Source: Fabrea salina
Taxonomy: Eukaryota > Ciliophora > Heterotrichea > Heterotrichida > Fabreidae
NCBI GenBank assembly: GCA_022984795.1
Contig: JALIHJ010000012.1
Span: 62,001-126,000 of the forward strand
DNA length: 64,000 nt
Direction: 5' to 3'
This document shows positions 56,442 to 64,000 of this stretch, piece by piece. A program made the position numbers and the translations under genes. The notes below the pieces were generated by a model. That model was not told where the DNA came from, did not search any database, and saw only the letters and a list, made by a program, of their open reading frames with translations. Numbering within the stretch: position 1 is the first letter of the stretch; each line of letters begins with the position of its first letter.

Positions 56442-57290
56442 TTAATTATTAAAGATTCCTCTGTAAAGGTTTTGTTGTACCTGTCTAAGAGGCTTCAAAG
56501 AAGCGCTAACTTGTTTTTTGAGTTGGAAAATTTGTTTGTTGAAGGGTTCTAATTCAAAGGCTAGTAGTATAACTTTCTGGGCTTCTTCGTAATTGCCTAA
56601 GAAGTTCAGGGCTTTGGCTTTGCGGTAGTAAGCTTTTGCACAAGGCTTTATCTTTAAGACTTCGTTGCAGAATTCAACAACTCTCAGAAGGTTTTCTTTT
56701 TTCTCACAAGAAGTGCACAGTCCAACTGCTGCTAAGTTAAGCAAAGTCTTAGTCTTTAGAGCTGTGTATTTGGTTTTTAGCCCGGATTCTTGAAGTAACT
56801 CAGACTTAACTTCTAAAAAGGTTTTGGCAGTGTTGTACAGAGTCCTAGCTTCTCCATACTTGCAACTTCTGAAAAGCCTATTACCGTCGCTTAAAAAGAG
56901 CTCTGCTTGGCTCAGTCTTTCCTGCAAGCTTTGGTCTTTGCTAGCTTTTTTGGAGCGTTTCTGAAGGTACTCTTCTATTGTTATTTTAAACCACAAGATT
57001 TCGTTTGGAAACTTAGTGAAGATGTGGGAACCTGGAGGCGACTTTACCCAACTGACTTCTCCTTTGTGCATCTTAGGAACTGCTAACTGCCAAGAAGCAC
57101 TGTAAAGACTTAAGTTTTCAAAAACTATTTTCTTTTCTTTTTGGATCACTTCTCCATCTTCTGTGTGTCCTTCCACAAAAGCCCAAACCTTAGACCCTTT
57201 GGGAATGCACTCTGCGCCTTGTTTTATGCCTATTTTAACTACTCCTAAAGCCTCGTCCAACACTTCTTCTCTACCGTATCTTAATTCCAT
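56442..57290 (-). CDS. FKBP-TPR co-chaperone-like protein
   Basis: The 282-residue protein has an N-terminal half like a divergent FKBP-type immunophilin domain (GAECIPKGSKVWAFVEGHTEDGEV, VPKMHKGEVSWVKSPPG). Active-site aromatic residues are not clear, so prolyl-isomerase activity is doubtful. Three TPR motifs follow from about 125 (LFLSDGNRLFRSCKYGEARTLY, LLNLAAVGLCTS, AYYRKAKALNFLGNYEEAQ). The layout recalls FKBP4/5, AIP and FKBPL, which bind Hsp90 through the TPR. The final basic tail lacks a calmodulin-binding pattern I can recognise. It is 3 bp from the stop of the upstream repeat-rich gene. Confidence 0.78.
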   Translation of the reverse strand: MELRYGREEVLDEALGVVKIGIKQGAECIPKGSKVWAFVEGHTEDGEVIQKEKKIVFENLSLYSASWQLAVPKMHKGEVSWVKSPPGSHIFTKFPNEILWFKITIEEYLQKRSKKASKDQSLQERLSQAELFLSDGNRLFRSCKYGEARTLYNTAKTFLEVKSELLQESGLKTKYTALKTKTLLNLAAVGLCTSCEKKENLLRVVEFCNEVLKIKPCAKAYYRKAKALNFLGNYEEAQKVILLAFELEPFNKQIFQLKKQVSASLKPLRQVQQNLYRGIFNN

Positions 57291-57293
57291 TTA

Positions 57294-58763
57294 TTAGTTC
57301 CCGCAGTATCCGCAACTTTGCTCTGTGAAAGAGTTGTTGTCGATACAGTGGTAGATTTGACAATCGTCGCACACAGAATGCTGGCATGGCATTTCTCCCA
57401 TGAACTTTCTTTTGTATTGTCTGCAGATCGAGCACTCACAGTATAGGTCTTTTTCGTTTGGCTCAAACTCACAACCCTCGATGATACACCTTCCAAGGTC
57501 TTCACTAGCTCCCCAGCAAAGCTTGCACATCAAGTGATCTGAATGGCAGTTTTTACTTAAGAACTGCTTTAATGGCAAGTAGTTAAAACACCCTAGACAC
57601 TGAAAAGTTGTTCCTTGTGGGCTTAAGTCAAAGTCACAATTCACGCAGTTTGCTTCATTCATTATCAAGCACCTAGAACATTGGCCTGAGTTGCATTCAA
57701 AGCAATGATTGTGGTCGCTTTCTGGAAGCACTTCTGAGCAGCCTTTGCATTTGAATCTGTTTGAGTTCTGAAGGTACAGTTCAAGTTCTCTTGTGTATTC
57801 AGGAGTTTCTTGAACCTTTATCTCAGTATTGCAAAACCAGCACATAGGAATACTGCTTTCATCATGAATAGTGACAATTAGGCATTGGAAGCAAACTCCT
57901 CCGCAGTAGCATTCCAGACTTTGGTCACTTCTTCTATTTTTGCACAAAACACACCTTTTTGTAAGCTTCAATTTATCTTTTTCTGGTAACTCGAATTGAA
58001 TTTGGTTTCCGCTGCATTTTTTAAGGAGTTCTTCGTGTGATTTTTGGGGCACTTCTAAGTTTTGGGTGTTCAGGATGATAGAGTATAGCTCTTTTATGTG
58101 GTCCAGCAAAAAGCTCGTTAGTTCTGTAGTTTCTTGAGTTTTGGGTATTTTTTGGGGTTCTAAGTAAGTGTTTTGGGAAGAATTGAGTAGTTGTGGAGGT
58201 ACTGAGTTAGATTCCTGAAGACTGGATGGTTGAGGTGATTCAAAGAAAGATGAACTGCCAAGGTTCGGGGGTACTAAGTTAGATGGTTGGGGGTTGGGTG
58301 GTTGAGGTGATTCAAAGAAAGAACTGCCAAGGTTCGGAGGTACTAAGTTAGATGCTTGAAGGTTGGGTGGTTGCGCTAGGTCCGAAGGTGCTAGATTGGG
58401 TGGCTGAACTAGATTTGGAGTTACTAAGTTAGATTCCTGAAGACTGGATGGTTGAGGTGATTCAAAGAAAGATGAACTGCCAAGGTTCGGAGGTGCTGGG
58501 TTAGATGCTTGAAGGTTGGGTGGTTGCGCTAGGTTGGGTGGTTGCGCTAGGTTGGGTGGCTGAATTAGATTTGGAGGTCCTGGGTTAGATGCTTGAAGAC
58601 TGGGTGGTTGAGGTGATTCAAACCTAAACGAACTGCCAAGGTTCGGAGGTACTAAGTTAGATGTTTGGGGGTTAGGTGGTTGTACTTCATTCGTAGATTC
58701 TGGTTTAGGCGTATTGAGCTCTTGTGTCCTTTTCTTGACCTTCTTAACCTTTGCTTTTTTCAT
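57294..58763 (-). CDS. Pro/Asn-rich repeat protein with Cys-rich zinc-binding C-terminus (489 aa)
   Basis: Two-part protein. The N-terminal 200 residues are a low-complexity tandem repeat around PPNLGSSFFESPQP and AQPPNLQASN. The rest is Cys-rich with many CxxC pairs (CVLCKNRR, CYCGGVCFQC, CWFCNTE, CKGCSEVLP, CSRCLIMNEANCVNC, CGYCGN), enough for several RING- or B-box-like zinc sites. The pair order with a final CQHSVCDDC resembles RBR or RING-type E3 ligases, but no canonical RING1-IBR-RING2 spacing was confirmed. A ubiquitin ligase role is a guess. The repeat is imperfect at DNA level. Confidence 0.75.
   Translation of the reverse strand: MKKAKVKKVKKRTQELNTPKPESTNEVQPPNPQTSNLVPPNLGSSFRFESPQPPSLQASNPGPPNLIQPPNLAQPPNLAQPPNLQASNPAPPNLGSSSFFESPQPSSLQESNLVTPNLVQPPNLAPSDLAQPPNLQASNLVPPNLGSSFFESPQPPNPQPSNLVPPNLGSSSFFESPQPSSLQESNSVPPQLLNSSQNTYLEPQKIPKTQETTELTSFLLDHIKELYSIILNTQNLEVPQKSHEELLKKCSGNQIQFELPEKDKLKLTKRCVLCKNRRSDQSLECYCGGVCFQCLIVTIHDESSIPMCWFCNTEIKVQETPEYTRELELYLQNSNRFKCKGCSEVLPESDHNHCFECNSGQCSRCLIMNEANCVNCDFDLSPQGTTFQCLGCFNYLPLKQFLSKNCHSDHLMCKLCWGASEDLGRCIIEGCEFEPNEKDLYCECSICRQYKRKFMGEMPCQHSVCDDCQIYHCIDNNSFTEQSCGYCGN
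58180..58665 (-). repeat. Imperfect tandem coding repeat (PPNL/ESPQP units)
   Basis: About 490 bp of variable tandem units in the repeat-rich gene. At protein level the unit core PPNLGSS(S)FFESPQP recurs four times, interleaved with SLQASN/SLQESN and PPNLAQ blocks. The third-position variation among units suggests expansion and divergence rather than very recent slippage. Length variation between strains would be expected. Confidence 0.85.
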
Positions 58764-58781
58764 TATCTATAATCTATTTTA

Positions 58782-60167
58782 TTATTTATTTTCAAGCTCA
58801 GTAATTATATGCCCGACTTCACTCAGCATGTTTTGGGCTTTAGTTAAAGCTGAGTTTTCATTAATGTGCTTAACGAGTCTTGGCTTTTGGAGTTTTCCTC
58901 TTAGTTTGAAGTTTTGGGACTCCAAGTCTTTAAGGTCTTTGCTGAGCTGTTGAATAGTGCTTTTACAGTGAACGCAACAAGTGCAGTTGTGGTTATCTTC
59001 TGTTTTAGCACTAGGAATGCTGACATTAGTTTGCTTGATTTTAGCTGGTCTAGCAGAACTGCTTTTCCTGATTACACTAAAAGACTTTCTTTTATCTTCA
59101 AAAGCCCTGATATGGTAACTAGGAGTAGGTGGGTTCTTAGAAAGCACGTTTAGTGATACTTGGGCATAGTTGGTTCTGAAAACTCTTTCTTTTAAGTAGG
59201 AAAAATTGCACTCCAAAGAACTAACGATACTTTCTAAGTACAAGTTGGAGTGTGAGTTGTCTCTTGTGTCGAGCACTAGCAAACTGGTGTTTTGGTCTGC
59301 AAGTTGGGCTGTGAGCTTCAAAGAACTTTTAGTGAGTTGGTTGTTTCTAACGTCTATGTACTTAATCCAGTTGTCTTCCCAAAGTGTGTGAATTATTTGT
59401 TTCCACCCTTCGTTTTGGAGTTGGTTGAAAGAAACTAGCAGTTCTAAAAGCCCTTCAGGCAAACGTAAGGGCCCTCCCCTTAGGGTGCAGGTCCACACTT
59501 GGGTGTCGCGTCTTTCTCTGTGCCTGGCAAGTATTTTAGCTAAGAGTCCGGCAGCTTGTTTCTCTAGATTGTTGTGGGACAAGTCTAGGGTGACTAACGA
59601 CTCAAGTGAACTAAACACTGGAGCAAGAATTTTAAGCTTTTCAAAGTCGAGTTCACAGTAATTAATGACAACTGAACTCAGACACTTAGAATTCGAAAAG
59701 CCTTCAGAAAGGACCTGCCATAATTCTTGGGTTAAATTTATGCCTAACAGACAAACTTTTTCTAGGTTAGGGTTGCAGTCCATGTGGAGTCTTAGAGTTT
59801 TGAAGAATTTAGTAAAGTTTTTGGAAGAAAGTGGTTCTGTGTTGTTTTCAGTGGGCTTTCTGGACTTTTTAGTTCGGATTCTTTCGGCTTTTTCAAATTC
59901 GGAATTCCAAACTTTAGCTTGTTTGAGTCCTTTTAAGTTCTTGAGTAGTCTAGGAATGTAGGGCATTTCTTGTTTTGAGAGCTCTTCTATACACACTTCT
60001 AGTTCACTTTCGGGTAAACTTCATATGAATTACCTATTAGAAATTCGGAGGTTAATGGGGATTTTATACTTGGTGCAGTGGCTTTTATAGAGCTCTAGCA
60101 AAGAAGAGGTCTTGGGCTTTTTGGCAGAAGCTGATTTGATTCTTAATGCGAATTACCTGTTGTTCAT
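58782..60167 (-). CDS. CEP78: Centrosomal protein CEP78
   Basis: Leucine-rich-repeat protein of centrioles and basal bodies. It is 451 residues from exons 60157-60167, 60034-60141 and 58782-60018. The start MNNRIKSASAKK comes from a tiny first exon. The LRR block is visible at about 95-310: TLDLSHNNL; NWIKYIDVRNNQLTKSSLKLTAQLADQ (in two parts: NWIKYIDVRNNQL, SLKLTAQLADQ), matching the WLRALDLQQC...LLEALETN pattern of CEP78. WTCTLRGGPLRLPEG fits too. A Cys pair (CTCCVHC) and a short coiled coil (LKDLESQNFKLRGKL) follow. Human CEP78 also has the coiled coil after the LRRs. The gene sits 19 bp from the acidic protein gene. Confidence 0.87.
60019..60033 (-). other. 15-nt intron in CEP78
   Basis: Minus strand GTAATTCATATGAAG, with an in-frame TGA across the junction. 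Removal joins NLRISN to SLPESELE. A is at position 10. Confidence 0.85.
60142..60156 (-). other. 15-nt intron in CEP78, 11 nt after the ATG
   Basis: Minus strand GTAATTCGCATTAAG. Removal gives MNNRIKSASAKK in frame with the rest of the gene; without it the frame stops at once. A is at position 10. Confidence 0.83.
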
Positions 60168-60186
60168 TTCCGTTAAATTTATGGAA

Positions 60187-60750
60187 TTAGTTACCAGTCT
60201 TGATCATTTTTTCTTGGTGATCCAATTCGTCTTGAGGCGAATCTTCAGATTCAGACCTTTTTAAGCTGTTTTTAGAAGGACTTTCTTTGGGTTCTTCAAA
60301 GGTTTCCTGGGGTTGTTCTTCAGAGGTTTCTTCTTGAGGAGTTTCTTCAGCGACTTCTTCATTAACTTTAGGGGTTTCAACATCCCCTCGGTCAACCTCC
60401 TTAGGAGCTTCTTCAGCAGGCTCAAATACTTCTTGGGCAGATTCCTCAACAACCTCCTTAGGAGCTTCTTCAGCAATCTGTTCAGGAGCCTGAGAAACCT
60501 TTTTAGAGTCCTTAGATACTTCTTCAGTCACAACATTAGGAGACTTATCTTGGCTAGTAACTTCTTCTTGGTTTTCTTTATTACTTGGAACTTTATTAGA
60601 GCCTTTGTTTGAAGGAGTTTTTTGGCTGGACTTTTGCATTTCTTTGCGCTTTTCAACTAACTTAGCTATGTTTTCGACATTGCGTTTGATGATGTCAGGA
60701 TTGAGTTTGTCTTTAGAAGCTGACCTACTCCCGGGTTTTTTTGAATCCAT
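60187..60750 (-). CDS. Acidic, low-complexity protein (187 aa)
   Basis: No family was recognised. The N-terminal 70 residues are basic and helical (NPDIIKRNVENIAKLVEKRKE), followed by about 100 residues rich in Glu, Val, Pro and Ala (AEEAPKEVVEESA, repeated APKEV units), then a short mixed tail. Such acidic repeats are typical of intrinsically disordered scaffolds or microtubule-associated proteins. The repeats (EEAPKEV twice) indicate internal duplication. Codon use is like that of neighbours. Confidence 0.7.
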   Translation of the reverse strand: MDSKKPGSRSASKDKLNPDIIKRNVENIAKLVEKRKEMQKSSQKTPSNKGSNKVPSNKENQEEVTSQDKSPNVVTEEVSKDSKKVSQAPEQIAEEAPKEVVEESAQEVFEPAEEAPKEVDRGDVETPKVNEEVAEETPQEETSEEQPQETFEEPKESPSKNSLKRSESEDSPQDELDHQEKMIKTGN

Positions 60751-60837
60751 TTATAAATTCAAATGCAACGTAATAATAATAAAAATGCATGATGATCTTT
60801 CGTTCTCCTGAACTTTGAAGACAAAACACATCTCTGA

Positions 60838-62661
60838 CTAAGAGTTATTTATTAAAATATAACCTGGTTCCTGCAGAAACTCTTTCATCACAAAAGACTG
60901 CAGCACGTGGTTAGCTTTGATGAGTTTGCTTAGGTATGCTTCTAAGCCTTTCCTCCTCAGATCAATCTCGTAGTAAGAACTCAAAGCTGCCAAAGACTTT
61001 TTGGGCAAGTGCGGAACTTGGAAGTCTAACTCTCCAATGTGCTTTAGGTACCCTTCCATGACTCCGTTTTTGTACCTTTCTTTTAGTTTTTTGTGGAGTT
61101 CGTAGAACTCTTTGTAGCGCCTTTTAACTATCCAGAGAATCTCTCCAGAAGGACTTTTTTTCAAAACTTTCATTCTGTACACAATGAAGTTAGACCCTCC
61201 TTCGTCTATTTCGCTTTCCCAACAAACTGGTTCGTACAACTTGTACTCAAAAGAACTGTCAAGTCCGTTCCAGACTTCTTCAAGTGGAGACTTTATTTCG
61301 AAGAACTCAAAAAGTTCTTGGCAGTGAAAAGCAGGGTCGTTTAAAAAGAAACTCCAGAACTTTTCTAGTTTCTGGTTAGTTTCTTCTTGCTGGTACTTAG
61401 AAGTAGCAGGGGAACCTAGTCTGAACTTGTAAGGAGGCATTGAAGCAGAGTGAAAGTTCCTTTTTAAGTCTTGGTACAACAAGTACATTTCGTAAAAACT
61501 CTTAGAAACTGCACCTTCTTCTAAGGTCGCTTGGACTTTCCAAGTAAAAGTGTAAAAAGTGTCTTCCTCTGTTTTAAAGTGCTTAGTGAGTTTCACCACT
61601 ACAAACAAGTCAGGGTTTGCTTGAGGCTCGTCTTCAGTGTAAGACATCCTGGGAGTGTACAGGTTTAAGTGCATTTCCAGTACCTTTTTGTGTTCAGTGT
61701 AAAGCACTTCACGTTCGTAGCCAGTTATTTCAAGGAAGTCCAGCAGTTCTTGGCACATGTACTCTGGCAAGCACAGTTCTTCTAAGTAGTTGCAAAGAAC
61801 CTTCATTCTGTGGTCCAAACTAATTCCAGGCGACCTGAACACAGGAAACGCTGGCAAGTTGATGCTTGGGTACTCTTTGTAAGTGAACCTGTCTTTTAAG
61901 TACTTGTGCAGGTTCTCAAACTCAGAATAACTCCTTTTAACAGGGTGGGGTTTTCCGTCTACTTTAACTATAATGATGTACTTCAGAAGTTGTTTTTCAT
62001 TTGAAATCTTAATTTTGTAGTCTTTAATTGACACTGCCACTATAGGCGTGTACAGTCCTAACAAGTTTTCGTTCGAAGCACCTATTAGCTTAGATACTCT
62101 AAAAGGAGAAGGTTCGATGTAGTCTGCTTCTTGGACAATTTGGAAGTCGTTAGGCTTAAATATAGCAAACATGCACAAGCAGAAGCTAAACAAACTAGAG
62201 GACACAAACAGTATGAACCTTACGTACTCCCCTCTGGTGTTTTCAGCTCCTTTAACTTCGCACAACTGCAAAGCAACCTTCACAGAGTTGACCACAAAAC
62301 TAAGTACCCAAAAAAGTCTATGGCCCAAAAGAGACATGCACATTCTCCTGTTGAACTCAAATATAAGCAAGCATAAACTCATAAACCAAGCCAGTGCTGA
62401 CAGCAAGTAGTAAAGAGTCCTAATAACTAGCCCTAGTCCGCTGTAAGTCTCCGGAAGCGGCTCTACTGAGTTATAAAGGTTTATGCAAGCCATAAGCAAT
62501 ACCATAACGATTTTGATGAGTTGAGATGTTGAAATGTAGCTGCCCTTTCGCTCAATTCCGTCCTTCCAGTGCTTGATAAAGCGGAACCCACAGTAACCCA
62601 TGAACCAAAGAGGCAGTACTAGCATTGGCAAGTACAAGTTTCCCAATGAAACTATAGGCAT
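60838..62661 (-). CDS. Five-TM plus triple-PX membrane protein (607 aa)
   Basis: About 170 N-terminal residues contain five hydrophobic segments (for example YYLLSALAWFMSLCLLIFEF and VRFILFVSSSLFSFCLCMFAIF), followed by EADYIEPSPF. This resembles the TMD0 region and linker of ABCC transporters, but no ABC core follows. Instead there are three PX-like domains at about residues 205-310 (YIIIVKVDGKPHPVKRSYSEFENLHKYL), 355-460 (FVVVKLTKHFKTEEDTFYTF) and 478-600 (FIVYRMKVLKKSPSGEILWIVKRRYKEFYELHKKL, split: FIVYRMKVL, RRYKEFYELHKKL). PX1 and PX3 keep RRYxEF-type residues; PX2 looks degenerate. Likely a membrane-tethered lipid binder of endosomes. It shares 21 bp with the divergent gene at 62683. 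Stop is TAG. Confidence 0.82.
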   Translation of the reverse strand: MPIVSLGNLYLPMLVLPLWFMGYCGFRFIKHWKDGIERKGSYISTSQLIKIVMVLLMACINLYNSVEPLPETYSGLGLVIRTLYYLLSALAWFMSLCLLIFEFNRRMCMSLLGHRLFWVLSFVVNSVKVALQLCEVKGAENTRGEYVRFILFVSSSLFSFCLCMFAIFKPNDFQIVQEADYIEPSPFRVSKLIGASNENLLGLYTPIVAVSIKDYKIKISNEKQLLKYIIIVKVDGKPHPVKRSYSEFENLHKYLKDRFTYKEYPSINLPAFPVFRSPGISLDHRMKVLCNYLEELCLPEYMCQELLDFLEITGYEREVLYTEHKKVLEMHLNLYTPRMSYTEDEPQANPDLFVVVKLTKHFKTEEDTFYTFTWKVQATLEEGAVSKSFYEMYLLYQDLKRNFHSASMPPYKFRLGSPATSKYQQEETNQKLEKFWSFFLNDPAFHCQELFEFFEIKSPLEEVWNGLDSSFEYKLYEPVCWESEIDEGGSNFIVYRMKVLKKSPSGEILWIVKRRYKEFYELHKKLKERYKNGVMEGYLKHIGELDFQVPHLPKKSLAALSSYYEIDLRRKGLEAYLSKLIKANHVLQSFVMKEFLQEPGYILINNS

Positions 62662-62682
62662 AATTTTTGCATAGTACTAAAG

Positions 62683-63189
62683 ATGCCCAAAGAAGTTGAA
62701 TGCATCAGCTTTATGTCCCAAAAAGTAGGCAAGCGCATAAAGTCCACTAAGTTAAGACATTCTTGGAGGTTCAGGGTCTTTTGCGAGCATCACGAATTAG
62801 AACTTTTGATTTCTAGGCTTTCGGGCAAAAGAGAAGTAAGACTCAACGGAAGTTCTGTTCACACCTCAAACAAGATGGACGGGCCTTTAAAGTTCAGTAT
62901 CTTCTTGGGCAAGTTGCTGGAAATTTTTTATGAAGACAACCGCTACCAGTTAAAAATCGACGGCAAGAGTTTTGATGAATTTTTGAAAGAAGATATTAGA
63001 AAGCCTAAGAAGAGCTTTACCCAAGCTCCAAAAACAAACAAAGATTTTCGAACTGAAGAAACTGAAATTTACTCTAATTTAAGACAACTAACTCCTACCG
63101 GAGTTCCCAAAGAAAAGAGTTTAACCCTGAGACCCTCAATTGTACAGGAACCCAGGTTTACCAGGAAAAGTCTCAACCAATTCAAATAG
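62683..63189 (+). CDS. FAIM-like beta-rich small protein (168 aa)
   Basis: The first 105 residues alternate short beta-like strands (WRFRVFCEHHELELLISRLSGKREVRLNGSSV, in parts: WRFRVFCEHH, ISRLSGKREVRLNG; LKFSIFLGKLLEIFYEDN; YQLKIDGKSFDEF). The pattern W...H.i.i..G....KR.v.vnG ... Y.L.I.GKS resembles one half of FAIM, a small beta-domain that occurs in protists. This is a by-eye match of moderate quality. The C-terminal 60 residues are basic and disordered. Stop is TAG at 63187-63189, overlapping the antiparallel gene's stop end by 8 bp. Confidence 0.6.
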   Translation: MPKEVECISFMSQKVGKRIKSTKLRHSWRFRVFCEHHELELLISRLSGKREVRLNGSSVHTSNKMDGPLKFSIFLGKLLEIFYEDNRYQLKIDGKSFDEFLKEDIRKPKKSFTQAPKTNKDFRTEETEIYSNLRQLTPTGVPKEKSLTLRPSIVQEPRFTRKSLNQFK

Positions 63190-64000
63190 TATTTAAGTTA
63201 TCTAGAATCTCGAAACTTTGAAGCGTTTGTTCTTTACAAAGTCTTTTTATGTAATAAGAGTAAAGTTTTGACTTGATCCAGGAATGCCATTTTTGGAATG
63301 GTATGTTTAACTTTAAAGCTTTCAAGTAAAGCTTGTAAGGATCTACTGTGCAAATAGCGTCTATGTACTTAGAGTTGAGTTTTATTGCTTGCGTAGTTAG
63401 AACAAAAAACTCTTCACAAGGACTCTTGCGCACTTGGAAAGTTTTTCTTGTTTTGAAGTTAGCTCTGGCAACTTCAAAGGTGCTTGTAGTTAACTCGCAA
63501 GGGTTGAGTTTTAAGCTAGTAAACTCTGGAGGCTCAGGACTGGGTACTTCATCCTCGGAAGTTTCTAAACTTTTTAGTTCGGCTTTTAAACTTGGAGGTC
63601 TTTGACTTTGGTACTTGAGGGTTTGTTTGGGCTGTTGGAGTTCGTTGATTTCTTGCTTGAGATCGGATACTTGCTGTTCTAGGGCTTTGTTAACTTGCTT
63701 TGACTCTAAGAGTTCCTGGCAGGTAAACTGTTTGGCTCTTAGAGTTTCTTCAAGTTTTTGTGTGAGTCCAGTGTACCTTTCTAACAGACTTTGCTTTTCA
63801 GATTTGAGTTCATTGATTTTTTGTGAGAGTTCACTGTTGAAATTTGAAAGTTGGGTGTTTTCTTGGGTTAAAAGCAGGTTTTCTTTTTCTAGGGTGCAGT
63901 TTTGGTTTTTAAGGTAGTTTATTTGGGCTCTGAACTCAAGTTCCATGCTTTCTACTTTGCTGTCTAGAGTCCAAGATGCTTTGGTTGAGTTTTGGGAACT
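63182..64000 (-). CDS. Coiled-coil protein, partial at window edge
   Basis: Open to the window end: the frame continues upstream past the ATG at 63946 with SSQNSTKASWTLDSKVES and no stop, so the start lies outside the window. Residues from the ATG to about 105 form a heptad coiled coil (NYLKNQNCTLEKENLLLTQEN, LERYTGLTQKLEE). A Pro/Glu/Ser stretch follows, then a basic helical C-terminal part with RANFKTRKTFQVRKS. No family can be named; a structural protein of cortex or basal body is likely from the class. It ends in TGA at 63182-63184. The antiparallel gene's end overlaps by 8 bp. Confidence 0.8.
   Translation of the reverse strand, partial: SSQNSTKASWTLDSKVESMELEFRAQINYLKNQNCTLEKENLLLTQENTQLSNFNSELSQKINELKSEKQSLLERYTGLTQKLEETLRAKQFTCQELLESKQVNKALEQQVSDLKQEINELQQPKQTLKYQSQRPPSLKAELKSLETSEDEVPSPEPPEFTSLKLNPCELTTSTFEVARANFKTRKTFQVRKSPCEEFFVLTTQAIKLNSKYIDAICTVDPYKLYLKALKLNIPFQKWHSWIKSKLYSYYIKRLCKEQTLQSFEILDNLNTI

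Noticed and set aside
58782-59996. CEP78 starting at 59996
   Set aside because: That codon is GTG, not ATG, and the frame continues upstream through two 15-nt introns to an ATG at 60167 with CEP78-like sequence.
63182-63946. Coiled-coil gene complete with ATG at 63946
   Set aside because: The frame stays open to the window end with coiled-coil-compatible sequence, so the ATG is likely internal and the gene is cut by the edge.
1-64000. Mobile elements, viral copies, CRISPR arrays or rRNA
   Set aside because: No transposase, reverse transcriptase, integrase, capsid or terminal repeats were found. The direct repeats present are coding repeats inside one gene.

Overview
The window reads as a piece of a ciliate macronuclear genome, most likely a heterotrich of the Stentor type. 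Four things point there. Intact long reading frames use the standard code, with TGG for tryptophan throughout. Nine introns are exactly 15 nt (GTAA...AG, one GTAT), and every one has an A at position 10. Genes are packed at very high density, often 1-40 bp apart and sometimes overlapping at their stops. The gene set is typical of a ciliated phagotrophic protist. Most genes end in TAA, four in TAG and two in TGA, which argues against a Blepharisma-like UGA=Trp code. No transposons, viral copies, CRISPR arrays, rRNA or convincing tRNA genes were seen. All assignments come from reading the sequence; no database search was run.

Layout. 1-5 kb: minus-strand THO2 (cut by the window edge), a TTC23-like TPR protein and CDC27/APC3. 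4.8-12.6 kb: plus-strand Rab, MCM3, small proteins, a ubiquitin-like/chromo-barrel protein, gamma-glutamyl hydrolase, a NadD-type adenylyltransferase and an NHA-type cation/proton antiporter. 12.6-30 kb: sulfotransferase, two unknowns, a 2818-aa BEACH protein, RING/B-box/Kelch protein, Lys-rich unknown, anoctamin and MORN protein. 30-39.4 kb: PLAC8, EF-hand, eL32, Rab, VPS35, Nudix, eS10, CHCH-like, PHB-depolymerase-like esterase, calcyphosine and a two-pass membrane protein. 39.4-40.2 kb: the only large gene-free stretch, with possible relics of coding sequence. 40.2-56.4 kb: a giant beta-helix/multipass surface protein, WASH1, GFAT with an N-terminal presequence, STPGR protein, TRPML channel, PIN/PILS-like carrier, GCP4 with an inserted lectin-like domain, UFC1 and a 56-aa ORF. 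56.4-64 kb: FKBP-TPR, a repeat-rich Cys-rich protein, CEP78, an acidic protein, a TM plus triple-PX protein, a FAIM-like protein and a partial coiled-coil gene.

Themes. Endosomal trafficking is well represented (VPS35, WASH1, two Rabs, TRPML, BEACH and PX proteins). So is basal body and cilium biology (GCP4, CEP78, calcyphosine, STPGR, MORN, TTC23-like). Core housekeeping genes are mixed in without operon-like logic. The most unusual proteins are GCP4 with a jelly-roll insertion, the ABCC-TMD0-like/triple-PX protein, GFAT with a likely cleaved N-terminus, and the ubiquitin-like/chromo-barrel fusion.
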